From: Tieghemiomyces parasiticus
Lineage: Eukaryota > Kickxellomycota > Dimargaritomycetes > Dimargaritales > Dimargaritaceae
Direction of reading: 5' to 3'
DNA: 64,000 bases
NCBI GenBank assembly: GCA_027575765.1
Contig: JANBPT010000107.1
Location: 1 to 64,000, forward strand
The position numbers and the translations under genes were made by a program. This document shows positions 1 through 9,658 of the stretch, piece after piece. Under the pieces are notes generated by a model that ran no database searches, was not told where the DNA came from, and was given only the letters and a program-made list of their open reading frames with translations. How positions within the stretch are numbered: the first letter of the stretch is position 1; every line of letters begins with the position of its first letter.

Positions 1-108
1 GCCGACGAGTCCATCGACCCCCTCGGCAGCCACGCGACGACGCAACCTGCTGCCCCTGATTACGACGACCCTATTTCAAAGCCGCCCAGCTTTACTTCAC
101 GTACATAA
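1..108 (+). CDS. 3' end of an unidentified protein-coding gene (partial)
   Basis: The window opens inside a reading frame that runs 35 codons to a TAA at 106-108. The codons are GC-rich and the peptide is Asp/Pro/Ser/Thr-rich (it ends KPPSFTSRT), like a disordered C-terminal tail. No domain is visible, so no function is proposed. The call rests on open frame and codon style only; it could be chance. Confidence 0.4.
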   Translation, partial: ADESIDPLGSHATTQPAAPDYDDPISKPPSFTSRT

Positions 109-753
109 CGTCGACCTTGCGTCTGACGAGGAATCGGGCTCTACCCCTCGGTGTAACGTCTTCACGCTAATACGCGCGCGGTCCACTCATATTCCACGGT
201 CCGTTGAACCCATCACCCCAGGTAAGCATGGAACGCCGCTCTAGTACGGTGACATGGACCGCAGGAGGATCCGCCGGGGGAGTCTGAGGTCCCTAGCCAC
301 CCACAGACGCGCGACGGGCAGGATGCGCACGGCCGAACCCTTCGCGTGTGGATCCCATGCCCGCCGCCCTGTTCCAAACCGATCAGCCTCCCTCCCGATA
401 TCCACACCATCCCAGATGGGCGCGACTTAGGGAGAGTTCGCCATGCGCATTGGCTTGGCTCCCGGATCCGCATTGCCATATATATGGGGAGGCCCGAAAG
501 GTTGCTGTGGGTGACGTGTCGCAGACCCGGCACATGGTTCGTACGTGTGACGTTTGTTGACTGCCATTCGTGATGGTTCTGTTCACCAGTGCAAGGTGAC
601 CGCCTCGCACGAAGCTTGTGTTAACCGCCACACCCCATCCGATCAATTGCTCGTACCCCCTAAACCACCGCCCACTCGTCGGGCGCCGTCATTACCCAAT
701 TCAATCCACGGCTCACTACGCAGACCCACGCCGAAGACACCGCCGGCCTAACT
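109..753. other. Intergenic region upstream of the PWWP gene
   Basis: No supported gene. Short open frames overlap each other on both strands and show no domain, leader or signal peptide. The stretch probably holds the 3' UTR of the preceding gene and the promoter of the PWWP gene; no clear TATA box was seen. Confidence 0.4.
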
Positions 754-2740
754 ATGCCGCTGACCAACTACGAACCAGGTACGCTGTGCTGGGCCAAATT
801 AAAGGGCTACCCCTGGTGGCCGGCCCAGATTCAGCACGAAAAGGATCTGACACCCGACGTTCTACGTGCCAAGCCCCGCAGCTCGCGCTTTTATCCCGTG
901 TTTTACTTCGGATCACTGGACTAGTAAGTTTTCGCTGACGGTATTGTTGAAGGGAACGCGACGCGTCGCGCTAAACCACCTGTACAGTTGATCAGGATTC
1001 CACCACGCGTCTCCCAGCTCATATCGGCTAATCACTGACACAACCCGCCGAATATTGCCCTCCTCTCCATCAAATCCTAGTGGCTGGTGCACTGACGAAT
1101 GCCTCGAGGACTACGAGGCCAACTACGCCAAGTATACCGTCAAGCAGAAAGGCAAGAAGGACCCCCAGTTCCACCAGGCCCTGGCCCAGGCCAAGGATCC
1201 CAAGGTGCTCGAGAAGGAGCTTGAGCGTCGTCGTAAGATGGCCACTGAGGTGAGCGACGACGAGGACGAAGAAGAGGGTGAAGAAGAGGGTGAAGAGGAA
1301 GGTGAAGAGGAGGGCGACGAAGGCGAAGCTGACGCCGAGCCATCTGCAGTGAACGGCCAGTCCGACGAAGACGACGACGCGGCGTCTGGCAGCAAGGACC
1401 GTCGGCGAGGGGTCGCGGGCAAACGCCGGACCAAGGCTGAGATCCCGGCCACTCCGACTTCCAAGGGGGCGCGTGCCTCCACCACAAAGTCAGCCTCAGC
1501 CAAGGCTAAACGCACGGGCGACTCGAAAGCCGACCCCAACAGCACGCCGGCGCCCACCAATCGCCGCACTGCGGCCACCACCTCCCGCAAGCGTAAAATG
1601 GAGCTGGCTAATGGCGGATTCGCCTCTGACGACGAATCGACGGCAGCAGCAGACTCACCACTGCAGCGCCGTTCTCGCAAGCGGCCCGACCGTGCCTCCC
1701 GGGCGGCGCCCACGGCTGACGACGACGACGACGACGAAGATGTGAAGGCCCAGGCGACGGCCGAGGAGGCATCGTCTTCAACCGATGAGAAGCCGGCCGG
1801 AGAAGTAAACGGCGACGGCAGCGTGGCTGGTGCTGCCGATGACGGCGACGAAGGCACAGTAGCCAGCTACATTCAGGGATACCGGGAGCGTCTGCGGCAC
1901 AAGGACCCCTACGACTGCCTCATGTACTACCGCCACAAAATTCAGAAGGCGCTTCTTCGCGAGCCCATCCGTGAGGACCTCGAGCCGATCGAAGCGGCGT
2001 TCCAGGAGATCGCCCGTGTCCCGGTCACCCCGGAGCTGCTGGCCAGTACCAAGGTGTACAAGCTGATGCGGCGAATCGCCCAGGCTGTTCAGCTCCCACA
2101 TGACCAATTTAACCTCGTGGAACAGGCCCAGGCCTTGTCGCAGAAGTGGCGGGGGGTGTTCCCGGCCGGCGGCGAGAGTGCGGCCCATACGCCCAACCCG
2201 AGTACTACGGGCCAACACCGGGAGCCCAATTCGCCCACGCCCCTACCAAGCCCCAGCCTCAAGGAGCCAGTGACCACATCAACGATAAAGCCGGCAGACG
2301 ACGGTGCGACCCCCATCACTTCAGCAGCCGACCTTGCCACCTCGCCACCCCCAGCTGAGGCTGTCGCGGAGGAAGAGATGAAGAGGAAAGAGGACGATCA
2401 TGCCGACCAGAAGCCATCCGCCCCAGCCTCCCCCGCTTCGGCCACGGACGTCCCAGTGCCCCCCACTGACAGCGCCATGGAGCAGGACCAATCGGACCCA
2501 TGTGCCACCGAGAACAAGCCCGACGCCACCACCGTCGCTGCCATCACTGCTAGCACGGAACCGGCCGCACCGACTTCTCCTGCGGCTGGCCACGGCGGCA
2601 TGGAAATGAGTGAACCAACGACTGCTACCCTGCCGGCCGATCCCACCGCCGCTGTTAACGAGCCCGAGACCACCAGTGCTGCTCCGGGCTCCAACGCAGA
2701 GTTAGCAAGCATGCAGGTGGATAGTCAGGCCAGCAATTAA
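754..2740 (+). CDS. PWWP domain protein with LEDGF/HDGF-like IBD domain (one intron)
   Basis: Two exons, 754-923 and 1081-2740, joined across a GTAAGT...CTAG intron, give a 609-residue protein. Exon 1 starts at the ATG at 754 and encodes most of a PWWP domain: GTLCWAKLKGYPWWPAQI, then FYPVFYFGSLDY. Splicing restores the domain's end (DYGWCTDECLEDYEANY). PWWP domains bind methylated-lysine nucleosomes and DNA. A long acidic tract of repeated EEGEEEGEEEG (residues about 118-140) and basic Ser/Thr/Pro-rich linker follow. At about residues 333-415 a helical segment resembles the LEDGF integrase-binding/TFIIS-N-like domain, including IARVPVTPELLASTKVYKLM and ending QKWRGVF. The C-terminus is Pro/Thr/Ala-rich and probably disordered. 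The architecture suggests a nuclear chromatin reader or coactivator. The domain calls are from motif recognition; the role is inferred. Confidence 0.85.
1267..1335 (+). repeat. Imprecise GAAGAAGAGGGT-type repeat inside the PWWP gene
   Basis: Repeated GAA/GAG/GGT units encode an EEGEEEGEEEGEEEGDEG tract. It is an in-frame acidic low-complexity repeat and so could vary in length between strains. Confidence 0.7.
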
Positions 2741-3798
2741 TCGGTCACGTCCGTTTGACGCATCGCAGGTACAGAGAGACCGTCATCCACCCCTCGCCTG
2801 GCGAACCTACCTTGGGTTGCCATACCCTGAGTCGTTTAGCCGATTTGAAATTTGGGCGGTTTGCGCGCGCGCGCGCTCTCTCTCCCCCTCTGCCTTACAA
2901 GCCCGCTTTATTGCACTGATGCTGTCACCCACCACCATATGGGCACTGCCTTAACCTGTTCACCCACCTCACTCTCCCCTAGTCTATAACCCCCTCCCTC
3001 CCGATTTGCGTTTGTGTGATTACCATACCATACCCCCCTCATAACCTTTATCCGCCTCCCCCACCATCAATTCGGTTCAAATATTTCACTTTATGTTGGG
3101 TTACCCCTAGTTTTTATTCACGTTCGGCCAGCCATCTTGTCTCTCCCCCCCCCTCTACCTTAAGCACTTCCCAACTCTGTAGCTAAAATGAATTAGTAAA
3201 GTGCTTTTTCCGGAGGGGACTTACCACCGAGTTGTAGCTTTGTCTGCAGACGTTAGTGCTGGCAATGAAAGATGCGTGTAAGTGGGGAGACGCAGGAGAT
3301 CTGCACGCCAGGGCCAATGGAAGCCCAGGTGATCCCATACATTTTACTGGCGAAGGTAGGCGGAGGACTGCTGTTCGTGCTACCCGGTCGAAGTTTGCTG
3401 GGCGGCTTCCGAGCCTGCCCACTCCCTCCTCTCTCAGGCGCCTGCGGGCCCGCGCTCATCATCTGACACCCCCCCCCTACCCACCCTTTGCCTTTATCTT
3501 TTTTATAGCCGTCACAAACGGTTAGGCCCGTCCTCCTCTATGGCCCCTTGTTCGAGTTTCACTCACTCCCATTCTACCCAACCTTTGCCGCTTTTCCTAC
3601 CTATGATAGACGGCCCCGGTTTAAATTTGTCACGTCCCTGCGGGCTCCACAGTTCAGGCCGTTCTCATTACTCCGACCCTTTCACCACTTAACCCACGTT
3701 GCCACTCCTCCTGCTACAGATTCGCACACCTTTCTCAGTCTTGTTCCCTCTCCCCTCCCTCCGCTCAAGTCAGTAACTTGTCGCTCCTAACTACCCCT
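2741..3798. other. Intergenic region with a GC/CT dinucleotide run
   Basis: No supported gene. A pure (GC)n run at 2863-2876 runs into (CT)n to about 2886. Pyrimidine-rich blocks at 3460-3490 and 3720-3770 look like the leader of the sulfite oxidase gene. The short frames here have no recognisable domain. Confidence 0.5.
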
Positions 3799-5325
3799 AT
3801 GGCCAACCTTGCCCGCACCACATTGGCCTCCCCCTCCTCCATGTCGCCAGCGCCGGAGGGGCCGCGCCGGTTCGCCAGCGTCGCGGAGCAGGATGCATAC
3901 TACAAGTCTCTTGCGCCGACCTTCAACTACGACGACGAACCGGCTGACAGCCGCGATCGGTCTGTGTTTCTCGTCCGCAACGAATTGCCCTTTAATGCTG
4001 AGCCCGAGCTGCCAGCCCTCATTCAACACATGGTCACCCCGACCGAGCGGTTCTTTAAACGCAACCACGGACCGATTCCGAATATTAGTGCGGACGAGTA
4101 TTCGCTGACCGTCGAGGTGGCCGGTGACGGCGGAGTGCGTAAAGTGTGGACGCTGGCGGAGTTGCAGAGTCGGTTTAGGCACTATGAGGTCATGGCGGCG
4201 TTGCAGGTAGGTACCACGGTTCCAACTGGTTGGAGTTTGACCACAGACAGCTTTAACGACGAACGGTTGTAGCGCTGGCGGTCTCAGCTTGCACTCACTG
4301 CGAGTCACGGTATACACTCACCCTGGCGTCCTTTAACTTCCTCACCTATTCACGCATGCTCATATGCCCGGTATCCATCGCAGTGTGCAGGTAACCGCCG
4401 CGATGGCCTGAACCGCGTCAAGAAGGTAAAGGGGGTTATTTGGGGACCGGGTACGATTTCCAACGCGGTCTGGTCGGGCGTTTTCCTACGTGAGGTCTTG
4501 GCGGCCAGCGGGGTCCCGACAGACCCCACGCACCCGATGGCGCAAACCTGGCACGTCGATTTTTCCGCTTACGGACTCTGCGTCGAGGACGCCAGTTACG
4601 GCAGCTCCATCCCGCTCCAAACCGCTTTGGACCCGACCCAAGACGTCCTCCTGGCCTTTGGCATGAACGGCCGACCGCTCCCCCGGGACCATGGCTACCC
4701 GTGCCGCGTTGTCGTCCCGGGAATCATCGGTGCCCGGTCCGTTAAATGGCTTCAAACCATCCGTATCATTCCCGAAGAATCCCACAGTTTCTTTCAGAAG
4801 CGCGATTACAAAATTCTTCCCCCGGAAGCCAACGCCACCAACCTTGCCGACTATTGGGACGGAATCAGTGCCCTCCAGCAGATGAACATTCAGAGCGTCG
4901 TGTGCGAACCCTACGAAGGTCGTCCGGCTCCACCGGAGAATACGCCCTACCGCGTGACCGGGTATGCCATCTCAGGGGGCGGTGCCCGCGTGGACCGCGT
5001 CGATGTGTCGCTCGATAACGGCCGGACCTGGGTCCCGACTACCCTCACCCGGCCGTGTAGTAGCAGCGCTGCCCGCCTGCGACCCCAAGACCGTGACCTA
5101 CCTACCACCAAACACTGGGCGTGGACCCTGTGGCAGGTCGTCGTGCCACAAATCCCACGCGACGCCGTGGTGGTGTGTCGCGCGTGGGACGCAAACGGTA
5201 ACACTCAGCCCGAGTTCCCCGTGTGGAATTATCGTGGGGTTATGAATAACTGCTGGTTCCGCGTTGACATGAAGAAGTGCCTGCCTGCGCGTAAGGAAAG
5301 CAAGGCCCAGGCTGCACAACTTTAA
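3799..5325 (+). CDS. Sulfite oxidase, molybdenum cofactor type without haem domain (one intron)
   Basis: Exons 3799-4206 and 4384-5325 give 449 residues. The GTAGGT donor follows a Gln codon, and the acceptor puts a Cys codon first in exon 2. This rebuilds the family signature ALQCAGNRRDGLN, whose Cys (residue 137) ligates molybdenum. HGPIPNISADEYSLTVEV lies upstream. The cofactor-binding core continues through WGPGTISNAVWSG, and a C-terminal dimerisation domain contains VDRVDVSLDNGRTW. Sulfite oxidases convert sulfite to sulfate. No cytochrome b5 domain precedes the core, so the plan is plant-like (core plus dimerisation domain), not animal-like. The C-terminus is AQL, at best a weak peroxisomal signal. 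ATG 3799 is the first ATG in frame. Confidence 0.92.
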
Positions 5326-6245
5326 AAAGGGGGGGAATAGAGATATCTGATACCCTTGCAGAGTACAGAGCATAAGTGAGAGGGGGAGAAGGTTGTGGAA
5401 TCTTCAAAGTCAAGTCGCCTGGCATGATTTCCTGGAACTGAGAGATCAAAGATTGTAGGTATAAAACCCCCAGCTCTGCTGGATAAGTACGTCGTAGGTT
5501 TTCTGACAATAGTTGCGATCTAGAAAGAGGCTAGTTAAATGGTAAAGGACACCCGGTTGGAATTGAGAATGTGTTTACCAGCCTTGCACTTCTAATAGCT
5601 AAGGGGCTAGCGGTTTGGTGCGGTGCCCATAACGCACGCACGCCGTCTCCTTCCGTCATCCTTTCCATACCACTAAAAAATACCTGACTAACCCTCAGGC
5701 GCACAGTTAGCCGCCCATGCTGGATAACTTTCCTCCTAACCACGAGTATGTCCCTGTACCCGACACCAAAGGCCATTAAATGACCTCGTGTCCTTGGGTA
5801 AAAAAAAATTATCCTCTAGGCCCGGCCAAACAAACCAAGCGAAAGATTACGGACTTAAATTGTTACTGGAGCACTCCATCCCTTTTTAAGCGCATTAGTT
5901 ATTGACCCTCTTGGTGTCAGCCTCCGCCTAGTCAGTTGCACACTGGATTTCTCAACGTCGCGTAACCCTTTACAACAGTCTAATGGCCCCTTTTCATCAT
6001 CCTCGGATGGGGCCTTCATCACTCAACCATCATTCACTACGGATGGTTGCTGTTATCTCGGCTTTACATAGGCGGCAAAGGACACCGTTTAAAAAACTAA
6101 GGAAGGCGATATGTAGCCAATAGCGAGGGAGGGTCTTGGATGGGGGGAGGAGGACAGGCGAGTATATTTTTTAATTATAATTTATTATACGTTAAAGAGA
6201 ACGCTATGATTGTCTTAGTCCGCGGGCAGATAACCAGATATACCG
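5326..6245. other. Convergent intergenic region between sulfite oxidase and the SAP/SAM gene
   Basis: No supported gene. The two flanking genes converge here. AT-rich DNA near 6160-6200 supplies the likely 3' end of the minus-strand gene. The only longer frames are low-information and have no leader. Confidence 0.5.
6181..6186 (-). terminator. AATAAA polyadenylation signal of the SAP/SAM gene
   Basis: TTTATT on the plus strand reads AATAAA on the minus strand, about 60 nt past the stop codon at 6246, in an AT-rich context. Confidence 0.55.
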
Positions 6246-8882
6246 TTACCACGGAGGCTGGTGGCCACCGATGAACGTGGACGGGCGTGGTGAAGCCGTC
6301 TCCTCTGCCATCATCGCCGCTACGATATGCGGCCGCTTCGATCGCGGCGAGTTATAACTATGGGCCACCGTGGACCGAATTTCCGCTGGATTGGGCCGTG
6401 GTACGAGATAAGTTTTCCAGTCGCGGAGGGCTGGGGTGAGACGCGGGAGGGTGGCTGAACCGTTATTTGTGCCCGTAGTTTCGACGGTGGACGAGGTAGC
6501 CCCAGGAAGGGAGGGGGGACCTGTTGGCAGCACCGGCGGGGCTACGCGAATGGTAGGAACGGGGGTCAGATCAGGATGAGGCGGCCCGTAGCGCTCAGGT
6601 AAGGCAAAGACCGGGGGTGGAACTCGACCGGCTGTACTGTGTTCGCCGATTGGATAATCGATATCATCCCCGAATTCTCCGTCAGCTGGGTCACCGGTCG
6701 GCAGTCGCAGTCGTACCGGCGAGGTTTTGGAGGCGGCACGAGAGCGGCGGGTGGCTAACGGGCGAAACTTGGTGGTAGGGGTACGATAGGGACCCGGTCG
6801 GTGGCGGGTATGGGGTAGCTGGGCCGAGATCGGTTCAGCGTAGTTGACATTTGACGGTCCGACGGATCGCCGGGGGGCCGCCGTGGCCGGTGTCGGGGCG
6901 CCGCGGCCTGGATAGTCGCCGTTACGGTCGGCCGAGGGGGGCGATTTTGCGTTGAACAGCTGCGTCATGCGTGAGACTGACCGGTCAGTTTGGGAACGTA
7001 GCTGCAGGGAACGGAAAGATGGCGTGGCTGGAACGGCTTTACTGGCTGACGGGGTAGCGGTGGTCAACATTCTCTGTTCAGGATCTGGTATCAGGCGACC
7101 CGGTCGGGTCAGTACCACCGGTGCGGTGGCAGCACCTGGAGTACGCACCGGCGGATAGTTAAAACGGGCCCGCTTGACGCTGCCGGTTAGATCCGGGGGG
7201 TTCAAGGCGTCGGCCAGCTCATCCTCCAGATGTCTCCTCTTGGTCCCCGCGGCTGACACCATGAAGTCGGGTACAGATTCACTGTCGACGTCCGCCGCTG
7301 AGTCGTAGTTAAACATGGCGTCTGCGCCGGCCACCTGGGGGCTTAGCAGGCTGGGCGTATCCGATCGGCGCGGAGACGGCAGAACAGTCGTTGGCGGTGG
7401 TAGGGTCGGCTCAGCATTGGCCGTGGCAGTGGCCTTCATGGGTTGGAGCCCTAGGATTGGGTCCCAGAACAGTTTCTGCTGGGCCACTAGCCCCGAGGTA
7501 ATTCGAGGCCGCTGAGGTGGTTGCAGGGCACTGGCCATAGGGTACGCCGAGCTTGGGTTGAGAGGCGGACAAGCCCCGTCAGTATCGTCCATCAACTCGT
7601 TGACACGGTAGTCGACAAGACTGTCAATAAGGCGCAGATTAGTGAAATCGATCCCTCGGGGAGCAATTTGCACGTCGGAGGGAAAGCGGTCTAAAGGGGG
7701 GCGACGAAGATTAAATGGCGCGGGGAGATGCAGAGTGAGTGGGGGAGGGAGCAGAGTGGAATAATGTTTAGTTAGCAGGGGGGGGGACTCCGCGTGAAGG
7801 TATCGGCCAAGGTGCGCGTGTTGAAAAACAGCGACATCAGTAGTCCTGATCCAACTCGTCTGACGTCGAGAAAAGTTTCTGACGTGGTGCTTACCTTGTA
7901 GACAGCGCAACAGACGCAGAGAACTGCCGGTCGAAAGCCCGATACGCCGCAGGATCTCGAACGTGACCAATTTGAGGGCCGTGAACGTCAGGAGCTCCTC
8001 GTGACCCAATAGTCTTACACAGTGTTCGAACCCGTTCTGCACCAGCCAGGCCTCGGCGTCGTCCTGAGGGTCGTAAGCGCCTCGGCCGGTGTACATTTCA
8101 GGCGACACGGACCGATCGGATGGGGTCACATGGTACTCAGTCAACGGATAAGCGTGGCGTCGGACCATAAACTCAGCCTGCAGTTGGGCGGTCTCGGCCG
8201 CGTCGAGCGCCGTCAACGGTGGTTGAATTTCGTGGCGGGGGCGGTCGGTGGAGTGGGTCGGGGTTGGGGTCGGCGATGACGGGGCCGGTGAGGATGAAGG
8301 TACTGCAACGGCTGCCTGGAGTAGGTGGTCATGGTCAGCGACGGGCTCTGCGGTTTCTAGCGGATGGACGGATATCCATTCGGGCGAGGCAGTGGCGGCG
8401 TTGAAATCGAGCGAACGGGCACTGGGATGCGGCGTCGAAGCCATGGTACGGGTAGTCTCCGTGACGCCCGTCCTCACGGTGGTTTGGGTCCTAGCGAAGG
8501 GGGCTTGACTTCTACTGGTCATTCCTGAAACGGTATCTTCTACCCCATTCTCAGCGGTTGTCCGCTGGGTGGCCGGTGTTTGCCGAGTACGGTTCCGTTT
8601 GGGAGTTGGGCTAGCCAGGTGGGCAAAGTTTGACCCCAAAACGTCGTCCGCGCCGTCGTCACTTTCACCGTCGTTTCCGTTCGTACCCGACACATGGTGG
8701 TCACTACTGGTGTGGTGGAAACTGTCACTGGCCCCCAAGGCCTGGCGGATACTGGCGATCAACTCACACTTTTTCCGCCGGCCGGACTTGATTCCGAGCT
8801 GTTTGCAAATTGCTTGTAATTGAGGGCGGGTCAGGTCGTCAAGGCTCCGGAGCCCGCTAAGCAGCTCGGCGTTGTCCTCCAT
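6246..8882 (-). CDS. SAP and SAM domain protein, function unknown (probable one intron)
   Basis: The ATG at 8882 opens a SAP-like helix-loop-helix at residues about 12-50 (LDDLTRPQLQAICKQLGIKS, then a basic turn and IASIRQAL). SAP motifs bind DNA in chromatin-associated proteins. Residues about 275-328 resemble a SAM domain (DAEAWLVQNGFEHCVRLLG, then TFEILRRIGLSTGSSLRLL). Right after it a GTAAGC donor, a TGCTAACTAA branch sequence and a TTTAG acceptor mark a probable intron at 7691-7894. That intron is 204 nt, divisible by three and free of stops, so both spliced (810 aa) and retained (878 aa) forms stay in frame. The rest is Pro/Ser/Thr/Arg-rich and probably disordered. A nuclear DNA- or chromatin-linked role is inferred from SAP alone. 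Orthology is not recognised. Confidence 0.75.
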   Translation of the reverse strand: MEDNAELLSGLRSLDDLTRPQLQAICKQLGIKSGRRKKCELIASIRQALGASDSFHHTSSDHHVSGTNGNDGESDDGADDVLGSNFAHLASPTPKRNRTRQTPATQRTTAENGVEDTVSGMTSRSQAPFARTQTTVRTGVTETTRTMASTPHPSARSLDFNAATASPEWISVHPLETAEPVADHDHLLQAAVAVPSSSPAPSSPTPTPTHSTDRPRHEIQPPLTALDAAETAQLQAEFMVRRHAYPLTEYHVTPSDRSVSPEMYTGRGAYDPQDDAEAWLVQNGFEHCVRLLGHEELLTFTALKLVTFEILRRIGLSTGSSLRLLRCLQGKHHVRNFSRRQTSWIRTTDVAVFQHAHLGRYLHAESPPLLTKHYSTLLPPPLTLHLPAPFNLRRPPLDRFPSDVQIAPRGIDFTNLRLIDSLVDYRVNELMDDTDGACPPLNPSSAYPMASALQPPQRPRITSGLVAQQKLFWDPILGLQPMKATATANAEPTLPPPTTVLPSPRRSDTPSLLSPQVAGADAMFNYDSAADVDSESVPDFMVSAAGTKRRHLEDELADALNPPDLTGSVKRARFNYPPVRTPGAATAPVVLTRPGRLIPDPEQRMLTTATPSASKAVPATPSFRSLQLRSQTDRSVSRMTQLFNAKSPPSADRNGDYPGRGAPTPATAAPRRSVGPSNVNYAEPISAQLPHTRHRPGPYRTPTTKFRPLATRRSRAASKTSPVRLRLPTGDPADGEFGDDIDYPIGEHSTAGRVPPPVFALPERYGPPHPDLTPVPTIRVAPPVLPTGPPSLPGATSSTVETTGTNNGSATLPRLTPALRDWKTYLVPRPNPAEIRSTVAHSYNSPRSKRPHIVAAMMAEETASPRPSTFIGGHQPPW

Positions 8883-9418
8883 GGCACTTAGGTCAAGCCC
8901 GGTGTGTTAGGGGTTCAAACGTGTCGAGTGGAGGCTGGCGCAATGGAATGCGGGATGCGATGTCGTCGTAGTGGAGTGGGAGGATCCTCCGCGCCGGATT
9001 GCACTCAGCTGGTAATATGGACGAGGGGGAACTGTTGTTGTAAAGGCAAAGTTGGAGAATATGGACGAAGAGGTACGATATGTGCTATAATACAAACGGG
9101 TCGGCTAAGGAAATGTGTACAGGGTTTCGGAATGAAGAGGGTATTGGAGGGTAGGCGGGAGCGAAATACCATGTAGGGGAAGAGCTGGCGGTTCAGGGGG
9201 GGGGGGCACAGCCGAATAAATATAAATAAAAACGTGGAGGCGGAAGGTGTGTGGTTTGGGCGGCGCGCATGATCAGCGCGTCAATTTGCGTCACCTTTGA
9301 ATTGACTATCTCTTCCTGTCCCTTCTAAGTCGTTAACTTTCTACTCAAGACATGCAACATGTTGAGACTTAGGACGGCGTGTAGTTTGCTAGTTTTAACC
9401 TAACCTCCCCCCGTCCAA
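8883..9418. other. Divergent intergenic region between the SAP/SAM gene and a small plus-strand gene
   Basis: Contains a G-run near 9197-9206 followed by AT-rich TATA-like DNA. No gene is supported. It probably carries both promoters. Confidence 0.4.
9221..9228 (+). promoter_or_regulatory. TATA box candidate for the small gene at 9419
   Basis: TATAAATA about 190 nt upstream of the ATG at 9419. The neighbouring AATAAA strings could instead be polyadenylation signals. Confidence 0.35.
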
Positions 9419-9625
9419 ATGTCACCGTACCAACTACTTCTCGCTATTGTGTTTTCTTTTTTTGCTTCGAGAACATACGCTCAAAGGCAGAGTTACCTCC
9501 AGGAGCCTGTTCGTAATATATTTGTCTTGACTTTTCAAAAACGGGCCGGGTCTTCCAGCAGTAAAGGATGCGACCATCGCGGACTCCGCATGACTACAAG
9601 GAGAGTGCCTTCTTCAGTAACCTAG
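9419..9625 (+). CDS. Small putative secreted protein
   Basis: A 68-codon ORF with a convincing signal peptide: MSPYQLLLAIVFSFFASRTYA, with likely cleavage after the final Ala. The mature part is short, basic and Ser-rich (RAGSSSSKG) and has a single Cys. A TATAAATA lies upstream. No family is recognised. The gene ends only 33 bp before the end of adenylosuccinate lyase on the other strand, so the true 3' structure could involve splicing. It may be chance; the signal peptide and TATA are the only support. Confidence 0.35.
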   Translation: MSPYQLLLAIVFSFFASRTYAQRQSYLQEPVRNIFVLTFQKRAGSSSSKGCDHRGLRMTTRRVPSSVT

Positions 9626-9658
9626 AGGTCACCAACAGCAGACTCATCGCCAGCCTAT

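Noticed and set aside
1123..1857. 244-codon Ser-rich ORF antisense to the PWWP gene
   Set aside because: Poly-Ser runs are the complement of the Asp/Glu repeat; no leader or homology.
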